The notes beneath the pieces were generated by a model, which was not told where the DNA came from, did not search any database, and saw only the letters and a program-made list of their open reading frames with translations. A DNA stretch of 64,000 nucleotides from Cladorhizidae sp. MBARI D1340-BT2. Lineage: Eukaryota; Porifera; Demospongiae; Poecilosclerida; Cladorhizidae. Below, in pieces: positions 44,801 to 56,568 of the stretch (position 1 is the first letter of the stretch; each line of letters opens with the position of its first letter). The DNA lies in NCBI GenBank assembly GCA_028752905.1, contig JAQNBH010000002.1:36734075-36798074 (forward strand), in the 5' to 3' direction. The position numbers were made by a program, and so were the translations under genes.

Positions 44801-45041
44801 CCTCATACACATGGTGCACTAAGTATCTCACTCTTAGCTTGGGCTTCAAGATGGCCTGGTCCAGTTCAGCAAATAGATCAGTCATCTCTGGAGAGATGAC
44901 CTTCGAGTCACGTAACTCCTCAGATAGTGTGATGAGGTCAATGGAAGACAGGAGAGACAACACATCCTTCTTGTGGACCTGCAGTAGCTTGTACTCTTTG
45001 TTTTGCTGAGCCTGTGAGTCTTCTTGAACTGAAGAAGACAT
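41835..45041 (-). CDS. NLR-type immune receptor: CARD-like, Death, Ig-like, NACHT, LRR
   Basis: An uninterrupted 1,068-residue frame from ATG at 45,041. Residues ~17-115 are a helical CARD-like domain (KLLQVHKKDVLSLLSSIDLI). Residues ~140-228 are a Death domain (THKWELLGIALGF, LLCKWVKG, AATLKGLKERLA). Residues ~232-336 resemble an Ig-like domain (SYLWMKEG, ILLIRQATQAAQGKYTCHI), though the first core Cys is not evident. NACHT starts ~415: Walker A GRPGSGKTT (421), Walker B CFILDGLDEF (497), VTSRP (532); the helical region runs to ~860. About eight leucine-rich repeats of 28 residues follow (LHTLDLSNNNISHVGAAALA type) to the C-terminus. NLRs sense intracellular danger or microbial ligands and oligomerise through NACHT to signal via Death-fold partners; here this is inferred from architecture. 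No signal peptide or membrane segment is seen, so it is presumably cytosolic. The polypyrimidine run ending AAG just before the ATG suggests a 5' UTR intron. Confidence 0.92.
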   Translation of the reverse strand: MSSSVQEDSQAQQNKEYKLLQVHKKDVLSLLSSIDLITLSEELRDSKVISPEMTDLFAELDQAILKPKLRVRYLVHHVYEAVRCNGAIFHGLLEVLEGCGGSVEELARCLSEEYSMPEKGAGPETPSSQAVGGDWSFLENDVTYLMKILAEVTHKWELLGIALGFTEAILEDCRAGVNNTLRLHKLLCKWVKGNCPRAATLKGLKERLASDTVGAANVAYCLEEKFWKAKSPVPIIVAGRTPGLAIRLKITNQSHHTKVPDGKSTLMAVQVTDDEGASYLWMKEGQALTDGPRYSGSHTPILLIRQATQAAQGKYTCHIAKGNEEVLISEAVILTVIFPPEKEHLIRSYAQDADVPEDSWPPKVNSTFINLVLIKKKKEITHAYQYSVRGDADDILETKEKVEYDTVFGEYKSGSLVLVEGRPGSGKTTLVHKVSRDWATGGEVLTSAKLVLHIPLRQLANRKTQDLSDLLDLLYHDREECEKVVRDIKQSNGKGTCFILDGLDEFHPQDETKSVIHQLLNRKYLPAAMVIVTSRPVATDKLRCKQHVTRRIEVLGFSHQQILDYIDTYPFTTDTSSISPAQLKAYLNSHPNLLHMCYLPINVAMICFLYEWERGNIPQTETKIYEHFTQYIVLRNLRRINENAQLDSLDDLRGNDRGYFNKICELALDMTAHSRQSVCQRDTQVQLPLGTGCNDAPTLGLVTVDKTAYLQRLDNTYTFLHLTFQEFLAALYLSELKEEQQIKMIKLYAGEPQMQMVWKFYFGIAKFENKVAQIQHIISSAHMKSSRATRNLYAAQCAFESQQQVVCDSIVQESLSYIDCTLTLADMTAVCYVISTTSHLVTDLDMSYCHLHDEHIRALLEKISHNKLNFIKAFHFRGNEISHVGAAALATALKSCHELHTLVLGNNNISDVGTAALATALKSCHKLHTLDLSNNNISHVGAAALATALKSCHELHTLHLRNNNISDVGTAALAAALKSCHELHTLNLGNNNISDVGPAALATALKSCHELHTLYLHNNNISDVGTAALAAALKSCHELHTLDLGYNNISAEAGAALRAQLKCPNIYL
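41880..42410 (-). repeat. 84-bp coding tandem repeat (LRR units of the NLR gene)
   Basis: Six consecutive 84-bp units are nearly identical at DNA level (AGCTCATGGCATGACTTTAG recurs every 84 bp). They differ mainly at the codons for the variable LRR positions (VLGNNN, DLSNNN, HLRNNN, NLGNNN, YLHNNN, DLGYNN). The near-identity implies recent unit duplication or gene conversion. Confidence 0.92.
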
Positions 45042-45089
45042 CTTCAGAGAGAGGGAGAGAGGAGGGAGGATAAAATCAGGGAGATGATG

Positions 45090-46883
45090 TAGACCCCTTT
45101 AATAATAGATAACACAACAACACTCACTGTAGGCTCCTTTAATAATAGATAACACAACAACACTCACTGTAGACTCCTTTAATAATAGATAACACAACAA
45201 CACTCACTGTAGACTCCTTTAATAATAGATAACACAACAACACTCACTGTAGACTCCTTTAATAATAGATAACACAACAACACTCACTGTAGACTCCTTT
45301 AATAATAGATAACACAACAACACTCACTGTAGACTCCTTTAATAATAGATAACACAACAACACTCACTGTAGACTCCTTTAATAATAGATAACACAACAA
45401 CACTCACTGTAGGCTCCTTTAATAATAGATAACACAACAACACTCACTGTAGACTCCTTTAATAATAGATAACACAACAACACTCACTGTAGACTCCTTT
45501 AATAATAGATATCACAACAACACTCACTGTAGGCTCCTTTAATAATAGATAACACAACAACACTCACTGTAGACTCCTTTAATAATAGATAACACAACAC
45601 TGACTGTAGACTCCTTTAATAATAGATAACACAACAACACTCACTGTAGACTCCTTTAATAATAGATAACACAACAACACTCACTGTAGGCTCCTTTAAT
45701 AATAGATAACACAACAACACTCACTGTAGACTCCTTTAATAATAGATAACACAACAACACTCACTGTAGACTCCTTTAATAATAGATAACACAACAACAC
45801 TCACTGTAGACTCCTTTAATAATAGATAACACAACACTCACTGTAGACTCCTTCAATAATAGATAACACAACAACACTCACTGTAGGCTCCTTTAATAAT
45901 AGATAACACAACAACACTCACTGTAGGCTCCTTTAATAATAGATAACACAACAACTCTCACTATAGACTCCTTTAATAATAGATAACACAACAACACTCA
46001 CTGTAGACTCCTTTAATAATAACAACAACACTCACTGTAGGCTCCTTTAATAATAGATAACACAACAACACTCACTGTAGGCTCCTTTAATAATAGATAA
46101 CACAACAACACTCACTGTAGACTCCTTTAATAATAGATAACACAACAACACTCACTGTAGACTCCTTTAATAATAGATAACACAACAACACTCACTGTAG
46201 ACTCCTTCAATAATAGATAACACAACAACACTCACTGTAGACTCCTTTAATAATAGATAACACAACAACACTCACTGTAGACTCCTTTAATAATAGATAA
46301 CACAACAACACTCACAGTAGACTCCTTTAATAATAGATAACACAATAACACTCACTGTAGACTCCTTTAATAATAGATAACACAACAACACTCACTGTAG
46401 GCTCCTTTAATAATAGATAACACAACAACACTCACTGTAGACTCCTTTAATAATAGATAACACAACAACACTCACTGTAGACTCCTTTAATAATAGATAA
46501 CACAACAACACTCACTGTAGACTCCTTTAATAATAGATAACACAACAACACTCACTGTAGACTCCTTTAATAATAGATAACACAACAACACTCACTGTAG
46601 ACTCCTTTAATAATAGATAACACAACAACACTCACTGTAGACTCCTTTAATAATAGATAACACAACAACACTCACTGTAGACTCCTTTAATAATAGATAA
46701 CACAACAACACTCACTGTAGACTCCTTTAATAATAGATAATACAACAACACTCACTGTAGACTCCTTTAATAATAGATAACACAACAACACTCACTGTAG
46801 ACTCCTTTAATAATAGATAACACAACAACACTCACTGTAGACTCCTTTAATAATAGATAACACAACAACACTCACTGTTGCTT
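45090..46883. repeat. 40-bp tandem array in the NLR 5' leader (about 45 copies)
   Basis: The unit is GTAGACTCCTTTAATAATAG followed by ATAACACAACAACACTCACT (40 bp), very homogeneous, with a GTAGGCTCC variant and a few shortened units. Each unit contains AGATAA, a match to the WGATAR GATA-factor consensus. The array lies between the NLR start codon and its probable promoter, most likely within a 5' UTR intron. Confidence 0.95.
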
Positions 46884-47052
46884 CCTTAGGTAACTTCAGA
46901 GTTCTCCCACTGCAGGTGAGAGTAGAGAGCTGGGCAGTGGCAAAGAGCTGCTAGATCACAGAGTTTGAGAGCTACTAGATGAGCAAGAGTTCTGGCCTCA
47001 GGGCTACAGGCGTGGCCCTTTATACTTGAGCTAGGACTACTCACTTCCTGTC
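46884..47052 (-). promoter_or_regulatory. probable promoter and first non-coding exon of the NLR gene
   Basis: On the minus strand a TATA-like GTATAAAGGG lies at about 47,016-47,026. A CAGGAAGTG ETS-type site lies about 20 bases upstream of it (47,043-47,051). Transcription would start near 46,990 and run toward the NLR. The exact exon end is unclear. An acceptor-like pyrimidine tract precedes the ATG at 45,041 (CTCTCTCTGAAG), so splicing out the 40-bp array is plausible. The plus strand also has a donor-like CAG/GTGAGA at 46,913, so a divergent transcript cannot be excluded. Confidence 0.4.
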
Positions 47053-47994
47053 TAGCACTAATTAGGGAGTTGTGGCGTGCTCCCTCCCTCCCCACATATT
47101 TGGATGCACAAAACTGCATTAACGAGTGTGTAGGATCTATAAATAATACTCACATATCAAACCTAATCAGTGCGTGTGAGAGTGTGTGTGTTCACACTGG
47201 GGGTGGGAGGGAAATATTGGAGAGTCAGATGTTGTGGGAAGCCGTTACCCATAGATTTTGTGGGGATGGAGGTAACACCAGGTGTGAGGTGGGCTCCAGG
47301 AGACTTGGACATGTGGATGTGTGGTCATCATGTTACCCCACATGCTTGGACCAAGGCAAAGCGTGTAAATAGTATAGAAGGGACCAGTAATCAGTGACAC
47401 TTCCTTTGTGAAGAACTATATAGTTAGTGTGCGTGGGGATTTCTGTCAGGGTAGCTCCTCACTCTTGTATGACACACTCAGTGTGCAGGTGGGGTGGGTA
47501 TAGGTTAAAGTTCTTCCTACTTTAGAGGTGTGTCCACTCTTCACAAACAATCCTTTAGTCCTCGCTGGGACTCTGTCATCTCATGGCCCAGCACCTTTGA
47601 CCTGTGAACCAGAGCAGTGTGTGTGTAGTTGTTGCTGGTGCAAGTTCCTCACGACTACCAAAAGTGCTGCACATTTACAATGTGAGGAAGAACTTCCTGT
47701 GGGAGTTTCTAGTTTCCATGGCAACATTTCAGCAGTTGTGGAACATCTACTAATATGCACTCTGCCCGTCACCTCCTCCACCACACACACACACACACAC
47801 ACACAGTGCTGGAGGAGCTGGCTCAGGTCAGGACACTGATGTCAGATGTCCTGCTTCTACATGCATAGGTGTGTCCTGTGATGATCTTGAGAGACTCCTC
47901 CCTCTCCTTCCTCTGCCTTTGTCTCTGTGGCCCTGGCTCTTGAAGTGAGTGTTGATATTGCAAGAATACCAACTCTATGTGATGGTGGACATGA
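47053..47994. other. unique spacer with CA microsatellite, no defined gene
   Basis: Single-copy sequence with several short open frames (for example 47,070-47,372 and 47,528-47,839, plus) without recognisable content. A (CA)n run of about 24 bp is at 47,781-47,804. A GAGACTCCTCCCTCTCC stretch lies near 47,890. Confidence 0.5.
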
Positions 47995-50900
47995 GGCTTT
48001 TCTAATTGTGGGCACCAACTCTCTGGGGCTGGCTTTTCTAATTGTGGGCACCAACTCTCTGGGGCTGGCTTTTCTAATTGTGGGCACCAACTCTCTGGGG
48101 CTGGCTTTTCTGATTGTGCACTAACTCTCTGGGACTGGCTTTTCTAATTGCGGGCACCAACTCTCTGGGGCTGGCTTTTCTAATTGTGGGCACCAACTCT
48201 CTGGGGCTGGCTTTTCTAATCGCGGGCACCAACTCTCTGGGTCTGGCTTTTCTAATTGTGGTCACCAACTCTCTGGGGCTGGCTTTTCTAATTACGGGCA
48301 CCAACTCTCTCGGACTGGCTTTTCTAATTGTGGGCACCAACTCTCTGGGTCTAGCTTTTCTAATTGTGGGCATCAACTCTCTGGGGCTGGCTTTTCTAAT
48401 TGTGGGCACCAACTCACTGGGAACGGATTTTCTAATTGTGGGCACCAACTCTCTGGGGCTGGCTTTTCTAATTGTGGGCACCAACTCTCTGCGGCCGGTT
48501 TTCCTAATTGTGGGCACCAACTCTCTGGGAACGGCTTTTCTAATTGTGGGCACCAACTTTCTGGGAACGTTTTTTCTAATTGTGGGCACCAACTCTCTGG
48601 GGCTGGCTTTTCTAATTACGGGCACCAACTCTCTGGGGCTGGCTTTTCTAATTACGGGCACCAACTCTCTCGGACTGGCTTTTCTAATTGTGGGCACCAA
48701 ATCTCTGGGTCTAGCTTTTCTAATTGTGGGCATCAACTCTCTGGGGTTGGCTTTTCTAATTGTGGGCACCAACTCACTGGGAACGGATTTTCTAATTGTG
48801 GGCACCAACTTTCTGGGAACGGCTTTTCTAATTGCGGGCACCACCTCTCTGGGGCTGGCTTTTCTAATTGTGAGCACCAACTCTCTGGGGCTGGCTTTTC
48901 TAATTACGGGCACCAACTCTCTGGGGCTGGCTTTTCTAATTGTGGGCACCAACTCTCTGGGGCTGGCTTTTCTAATTACGGGCACCAACTCTCTCGGACT
49001 GGCTTTTCTAATTGTGGGCACCAACTCTCTGGGTCTGGCTTTTCTAATTGTGGGCACCAACTTTCTGGGAACGGCTTTTCTAATTATGGGCACCAACTCT
49101 CTGGGAACGGCTTTTCTAATTGTGGGCACCAACTCTCTGGGAACGGCTTTTCTAATTGTGGGCACCAACTTTCTGGGAACGACTTTTCTAATTGTGGGCA
49201 TCAACTCTCTGGGGCCGGCTTTCCTAATTATGGGCACCAACTCTCTGGGAACGGCTTTTCTAATTGTGGGCACCAACTTTCTGGGAACGGCTTTTCTAAT
49301 TGTGGGCACCAACTCTCTGGGGCTGGCTTTTCTAATTGCGGGCACCAACTCTCTGGGGCTGGCTTTTCTAATTGTGGGCACCAACTCTCTGGAGCCGGCT
49401 TTTCTAATTGTGGGCACCAACTCTCTGGGGCAGGCTTTTCTAATTGTGGGCACCAACTCTCTGGGACTGGCTTTTCTAATTGTGTGCACCAACTCTCGTG
49501 GGCTGGCTTTTCTAATTGTGATCACCAACTCTCTGGGTCTGGCTTTTCTAATTGTGTGCGCACCAACTCTGTGGGGCTGGTTTTTCTAATTGTGTGCACC
49601 ATCTCTCTGGGGCTGGCTTTTCTAATTGTGGGCACCAACTCTCTGGGACTGGCTTTTCTAATTGTGTGCACCAACTCTCTGGGGCTGGCTTTTCTAATTG
49701 TGGGCACCAACTCTCTGGGGCTGGCTTTTCTAATTGCGGTCACCAACTCTCTGGGGCTGGCTTTTCTAATTGTGTGTGGGCATCAACTCTCTGGGGCTGG
49801 CTTTTCTAATTGCAGGCACCAACTCTCTGGGGCTGGCTTTTCTAATTGCGGGCACCAACTCTCTGGGGCTGGCTTTTGTAATCGCGGGCACCAATTCTGT
49901 GGAGCTGGCTTTTCTAATTGTGGGCACCAACTCTCTGGGGCTGGCTTTTCTAATTGCGGGCACAAACTCTCTGGGGCTGGCTTTTCTAATCGCGGGAACC
50001 AACTCTTTGGGTCTGGCTTTTCTAATTGTGGGCACCAACTCTCTGGGGCTGGTTTTTCTAATTGTGGGCACCAACTCTCTGCGGCCGGTTTTCCTAATTG
50101 TGGGCACCAACTCTCTGGGAACATTGTTTCTAATTGTGGGCACCAACTCTCTGGGGCTGGCTTTTCTAATTACGGGCACCAACTCTCTGGGGCTGGCTTT
50201 TCTAATTACGGGCACCAACTCTCTCGGACTGGCTTTTCTAATTGTGGGCACCAACTCTCTGGGGCTGGCTTTTCTAATTACGGGCACCAACTCTCTCGGA
50301 CTGGCTTTTCTAATTGTGGGCACCAACTCTCTGGGGTTGGCTTTTCTAATTGTGGGCACCAACTCACTGGGAACGGATTTTCTAATTGTGGGCGCCAACT
50401 CTCTGGGGTTGGCTTTTCTAATTGTGGGCACCAACTCACTGGGAACGGATTTTCTAATTGTGGGCATCAACTCTCTGGGAACGGATTTTCTAATTGTGGG
50501 CACCAACTTTCTGGGAACGGCTTTTCTAATTGTGGGCACCAACTCTCTGGGGCTGGCTTTTCTAATTGCGGGCACCACCTCTCTGGGGCTGGCTTTTCTA
50601 ATTGTGGGCACCAACTCTCTGGGGCTGGCTTTTCTAATTACGGGCACCAACTCTCTGGGGCTGGCTTTTCTAATTGTGGGCACCAACTCTCTGGGTCTGG
50701 CTTTTCTAATTGTGGGCATCAACTCTCTGGGGCCGGCTTTCCTAATTATGGGCACCAACTCTCTGGGAACGGCTTTTCTAATTGTGGGCACCAACTCTCT
50801 GGGAACGGCTTTTCTAATTGTGGGCACCAACTTTCTGGGAACGTTTTTTCTAATTGTGGGCACCAACTCTCTGGGGCTGGCTTTTCTAATTACGGGCACC

Positions 50901-53900
50901 AACTCTCTGGGGCTGGCTTTTCTAATTACGGGCACCAACTCTCTCGGACTGGCTTTTCTAATTGTGGGCACCAACTCTCTGGGTCTAGCTTTTCTAATTG
51001 TGGGCATCAACTCTCTGGGGTTGGCTTTTCTAATTGTGGGCACCAACTCACTGGGAACGGATTTTCTAATTGTGGGCACCAACTTTCTGGGAACGGCTTT
51101 TCTAATTGTGGGCACCAACTCTCTGGGGCTGGCTTTTCTAATTGCGGGCACCACCTCTCTGGGGCTGGCTTTTCTAATTGTGGGCACCAACTCTCTGGGG
51201 CTGGCTTTTCTAATTACGGGCACCAACTCTTTGGGGCTGGCTTTTCTAATTGTGGGCACCAACTCTCTGGGGCTGGCTTTTCTAATTACGGGCACCAACT
51301 CTCTCGGACTGGCTTTTCTAATTGTGGGCACCAACTCTCTGGGTCTGGCTTTTCTAATTGTGGGCATCAACTCTCTGGGGCCGGCTTTCCTAATTATGGG
51401 CACCAACTCTCTGGGAACGGCTTTTCTAATTGTGGGCACCAACTTTCTGGGAACGGCTTTTCTAATTGTGGGCACCAACTCTCTGGGGCTGGCTTTTCTA
51501 ATTGCGGGCACCAACTCTCTGGGGCTGGCTTTTCTAATTGTGGGCACCAACTCTCTGGAGCCGGCTTTTCTAATTGTGGGCACCAACTCTCTGGGGCAGG
51601 ATTTTCTAATTGTGGGCACCAACTCTCTGGGACTGGCTTTTCTAATTGTGTGCACCAACTCTCGTGGGCTGGCTTTTCTAATTGTGATCACCAACTCTCT
51701 GGGACTGGCTTTTCTAATTGTGTGCACCAACTCTCTGGGTCTGGCTTTTCTAATTGTGTTTTCACCAACTCTGTGGGGCTGGTTTTTCCAATTGTGTGCA
51801 CCATCTCTCTGGGGCTGGCTTTTCTAATTGTGGGCACCAACTCTCTGGGACTGGCTTTTCTAATTGTGTGCACCAACTCTCTGGGGCTGGCTTTTCTAAT
51901 TGTGGGCACCAACTCTCTGGGACTGGCTTTTCTAATTGTGTGTGGGCATCAACTCTCTGGGGCTGGCTTTTCTAATTGCAGGCACCAACTCTCTGGGGCT
52001 GGCTTTTCTAATTGCGGGCACCAACTCTCTGGGGCTGGCTTTTGTAATCGCGGGCACCAACTCTGTGGAGCTGGCTTTTCTAATTGTGGGGGGCACCAAC
52101 TCTCTGGGGCTGGCTTTTCTAATTGTGGGCACCAACTCTCTGGGGCTGGCTTTTCTAATTTTGGGCACCAACTCTCTGCGGCCGGTTTTCCTAATTGTGG
52201 GCACCAACTCTCTGGGAACAGTTTTTCTAATTGTGGGCACCAACTTTCTGGGAACAGTTTTTCTAATTGTGGGCACCAACTCTCTGGGGCTGGCTTTTCT
52301 AATTACGGGCACCAACTCTCTGGGGCTGGCTTTTCTAATTACGGGCACCAACTCTCTCGGACTGGCTTTTCTAATTGTGTGCACCAACTCTCTGGGTCTA
52401 GCTTTTCTAATTGTGGGCATCAACTCTCTGGGGTTGGCTTTTCTAATTGTGGGCACCAACTCACTGGGAACGGATTTTCTAATTGTGGGCATCAACTGCT
52501 GGGAACGGCTTTTCTAATTGTGCGCACCAACTCTCTGGGAACGGCTTTTCTAATTGTGGGCACCAACTTTCTGGGAACGGCTTTTCTAATTGTGGGCACC
52601 AACTCTCTGGGGCTGGCTTTTCTAATTGCGGGCACCAACTCTCTGGGGCTGGCTTTTCTAATTGTGGGCACCAACTCTCTGGAGCCGGCTTTTCTAATTG
52701 TGGGCACCAACTCTCTGGGGCAGGCTTTTCTAATTGTGGGCACCAACTCTCTGGGACTGGCTTTTCTAATTGTGTGCACCAACTCTCGTGGGCTGGCTTT
52801 TCTAATTGTGATCACCAACTCTCTGGGACTGGCTTTTCTAATTGTGTGCACCAACTCTCTGGGTCTGGCTTTTCTAATTGTGTGCGCACCAACTCTGTGG
52901 GGCTGGTTTTTCTAATTGTGTGCACCATCTCTCTGGGGCTGGCTTTTCCAACTCTCTGGGGCTGGCTTTTCTAATTGTGGGCACCAACTCTCTGGGGCTG
53001 GCTTTTCTAATTGCGGGCACCAACTCTCTGGTGCTGGCTTTTCTAATTGTGTGTGGGCATCAACTCTCTGGGGCTGGCTTTTCTAATTGCGGGCACCAAC
53101 TCTCTGGGGCTGGCTTTTGTAATTGCGGGCACCAACTCTGTGGAGCTGGCTTTTCTAATTGTGGGCACCAACTCTCTGGGGCTGGCTTTTCTAATTGCGG
53201 GCACCAACTCTCTGGGGCTGGATTTTCTAATTGTGGGCACCAACTCTCTGGGGCTGGCTTTTCTAATTGCGGGCACCAACTCTCTGGGGCTGGCTTTTCT
53301 AATTGTGGGCACCAACTCTCTGGGACTGGCTTTTCTAATTGTGTGCAACAACTCTCTGGGGCTGGCTTTTCTAATTGTGGGCACCAACTCTCTGGGGCTG
53401 GCTTTTCTAATTGTGGGTATCAACTCTCTGGGGCTGGCTTTTATAATTAAGGGCCTAACTCTCTGGGGCTGGTTTTTCTAATTGTGGGCACTCTGGGGCT
53501 GGCTTTTCTAATTGTGGGCACCAACTCTCTGGGGCTGGTTTTTCTAATTGCAGGCACCAACTCTCTGGGACTGGCTTTTCTAATTGTGGGCACCAACTCT
53601 CTTGTGCTGGTTTTTCTAATTGTGGGCACCAACTCTCTGGGGCTTGCTTTTCTAATTGTGGGCACCAACTCTCTTGGGCTGGCTTTTCTAATTGTGGGCA
53701 CCAACTCCCTGGGTCTGGCTTTTCTAATTGCGAGCACCAACTCTCTGGGGCTGGCTTTTCTAATTGCAGGCACCAACTCTCTGGGGCTGGCTTTTCTAAT
53801 TGAGGGCACCAACTCTCTGGGGCTGGCTTTTCTAATTGTGGGCACCAACTCTCTGGGACTGGATTTTCTAATGGTGTGCACCAACTCTCTGGGGCTGGTT

Positions 53901-54955
53901 TTTCTAATTGTGTGCACCAACTCTCGTGGGATGGCTTTTCTAATTGTGGGCACCAACTCTCTGGGGGTGGCTTTTCTAATTGTGGGCACCAACTCTCTGG
54001 GGCTGGCTTTTCTAATTGTGGTCACCAACTCTCTGGGGCTGGCTTTTCTAATTGTGGGCACCAACTCTCTGGGGCTGGCTTTTCTAATTGTGGGCACCAA
54101 CTCTCTGGGACTGGATTTTCTAATGGTGTGCACCAACTCTCTGGGGCTGGCTTTTCTAATTGTGGGCACTAACTCTCTGGGGCTGGCTTTTCTAATTGTG
54201 GGCACCAACTCTCTGGGGCTGGCTTTTCTAATTGTGGGCACCAACTCTCTGGGACTGGATTTTCTAATTGTGGGCTCCAACTCTCGTGGGATGGCTTTTC
54301 TAATTGTGGGCACCAACTCTCTGGGGGTGGCTTTTCTAATTGTGGGCACCAACTCTCGTGGGATGGCTTTTCTAATTGTGGGCACCAACTCTCTGGGGGT
54401 GGCTTTTCTAATTGTGTGCACCAACTCTCTGGGGCTGGCTTTTCTAATTGTGGGCACTAACTCTCTGGGGCTGGCTTTTCTAATTGTGGGCACCAACTCT
54501 CTGGGGCTGGCTTTTCTAATTGTGGTCACCAACTCTCTGGGGCTGGCTTTTCTAATTGTGGGCACCAACTCTCTGGGGCTGGCTTTTCTAATTGTGGGCA
54601 CCAACTCTCTGGGACTGGATTTTCTAATGGTGTGCACCAACTCTCTGGGGCTGGCTTTTCTAATTGTGGGCACTAACTCTCTGGGGCTGGCTTTTCTAAT
54701 TGTGGGCACCAACTCTCTGGGGCTGGCTTTTCTAATTGTGGGCACCAACTCTCTGGGACTGGATTTTCTAATTGTGGGCTCCAACTCTCGTGGGATGGCT
54801 TTTCTAATTGTGGGCACCAACTCTCTGGGGGTGGCTTTTCTAATTGTGGGCACCAACTCTCGTGGGATGGCTTTTCTAATTGTGGGCACCAACTCTCTGG
54901 GGCTGGCTTTTCTAATTGTGGGCACCAACTCTCTGGGGCTGGCTTTTCTGCTGTT
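47995..54955. repeat. 36-bp satellite array (about 190 copies), open in several frames
   Basis: The unit is GGCTTTTCTAATTGTGGGCA followed by CCAACTCTCTGGGGCT (36 bp). Because 36 is a multiple of three and the unit lacks stops, frames of up to 1,143 codons exist on the plus strand (LGLAFLIVGTNS, GAGFSNCGHQLS) and up to 654 on the minus strand (PRELVPTIRKAS). Variants recur in the same order in large blocks. The string GTGCGCACCAACTCTGTGGG, or close variants, recurs near 49,560, 51,760 and 52,885, marking duplicated segments of about 2.2 and 1.1 kb. Substitutions do not favour silent positions in any frame, so I annotate it as repeat and not as protein. Confidence 0.95.
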
Positions 54956-55895
54956 CTTGATTCTTTATAATTATAATTATCACTAATTATCACTGGCAAG
55001 CTAAGTGATCTCCCACTGTGTGAGTGGGAAAGTGCATATTGCCATGTTTGGCTGGATGTGGTGATGTATCTATCTATCTATCTCCCTGGATGTGCTCCCG
55101 TGACAAACATGAATGGATAAAATGGGATTGTGTGCACCTTCTTCCCAGGCAGTAGTTGTCGCATAGAATTGCTGTGATGGAGCACACACTCAATACAGAT
55201 ACTGTATAAAATACACTCAAGTCTGCAAACTGTCTCTCTTGAGAATGTCTGAACTTCTTGTCAGCTTCTGGTCTTCTGTGGCCATAGATCTGCCTGATGG
55301 CTGCACTCGTAGTGAGCTTCCCTCCCCTACCGGCCAGCCTGTTGTGGTGAGGGGCATCTGGTTGTGCAGCCAGCAGAAGGATGTCCTCTGTAAGCTCCTC
55401 CATTATATCTGCACTTCTCTGCTGTGATAGACAACAACACAACAAGTGCCAGTACATAACACACATGGACACTAGTTTTTCTGCAGTGCCAGTACATAAC
55501 ACACATGGACACTAGTTTTTCTGGAACATGTATCTCAGCAGCTTGCAGCTGCTTGTAAGAGTGGCTGGTGTGTGCTGCTAGGCAACCATTGTCTGATGCT
55601 GTGAGGGCTTGTGTGAGCATCTCCACACCTCCAAAGTAGCCAACATTATCATGGTGGGGGTGAGGCTGGCCAACCTTGCCAGACCTAGAGATAGCTCTCA
55701 TCATCACCCTGACCCAATACCTGCCCAGACACCCTCATGGGATTCAGAGCCCCTGGACCCTCAATTAGGCATTCTCCCTCCCTCCTTCCCATATTGGCTG
55801 CCCTCCAAACAAAACCACTTTAGTGAAGTGTGAAGGAGCACTAATGAATGAATGCCCCAACAGCTATATACTGTCCCATCCAACACAGCCTGCAG

Positions 55896-55931
<36 letters not shown>

Positions 55932-56315
55932 CTCCCCCTGATGCTTATGAATTATGCCTGCCATTAGTCTGCCCTCACTGGGCACAGCTCAAGCTATGCA
56001 AGTGTCCTTGCTGTTTGCTGCTGACCTTGCCCATGGCCTTCATTCTTCCCTTCCTTCTCTCTCCAGGTCTCCTCCACTTCTCTGTGGGCGTGGCAAGTGT
56101 CTGTGAGGGCAGAGAGGCTGATCAGCTGCTGTGCGACTGTCTGGGGAGGCTGAAATACTCACACACATCTGGAGAAGAGACAACTCTAGTCACTAGCTAC
56201 AACAATATAACTCTAAATACTGAACATGTATTTATATACTGTTCTATAGAGGCAACACTTAAACTGCCATGAGTTGTATAATATTTTTGGACTAAATTTC
56301 ATTTTCCCATGTGTG
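54956..56315. other. mostly unique sequence, unassigned
   Basis: Contains a 40-bp tandem duplication at 55,445-55,524 (AGTGCCAGTACATAACACAC...) and a (GT)n run at 55,898-55,927. A minus-strand frame around 55,240-55,420 (MEELTEDILLLAAQPDAPHH and on) has a plausible composition but no family I know. Confidence 0.45.
56067..56271 (+). CDS. possible exon, unknown protein
   Basis: A strong acceptor (TTCCTTCTCTCTCCAG, ending 56,066) is followed by an open frame GLLHFSVGVASVCEGREADQ and LLCDCLGRLKYSHTSGEETT, ending in a stop at 56,270. It would be a terminal exon with several Cys. No upstream exon could be tied to it and the family is unknown. Confidence 0.25.
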
Positions 56316-56317
56316 GG

Positions 56318-56568
56318 TGGGGGCAGGTTGACAATATTTAGCTCTATGAGGACACACACTCCACCAACACCTCACTAGGTGGGGGCAGGTTGACAATAAC
56401 TCTATGAGGACACACACTCCACCAACACCTCACTGGGTGGAGGCAGGTTGACAATAACTCTATGAGGACACACACTCCACCAACACCTCACTGGGTGGGG
56501 GCAGGTTGACAATATATAGCAGCTCTATGAGGACACACACTCCACCAACACCTCACTGGGTGAAAATT
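56318..56568. repeat. 58-bp tandem repeat (about 4 copies)
   Basis: Units start GTGGGGGCAGGTTGACAATA and contain GAGGACACACACTCCACCAA and CACCTCACTGG. It is related to the 67-bp repeat at 61.7 kb (shared ACTGGGTGG and GGTTGA phrases). Confidence 0.9.

Noticed and set aside
43660..45009. Plus-strand frames (up to 188 codons) opposite the NLR gene.
   Set aside because: Antisense shadows; the minus-strand frame shows full domain architecture.
47995..54955. Giant repeat proteins of up to 1,143 residues.
   Set aside because: Open frames exist on both strands and in several phases, as expected for a stop-free unit of 36 bp. Substitutions are not biased to silent sites, and there is no start, promoter or splice context.
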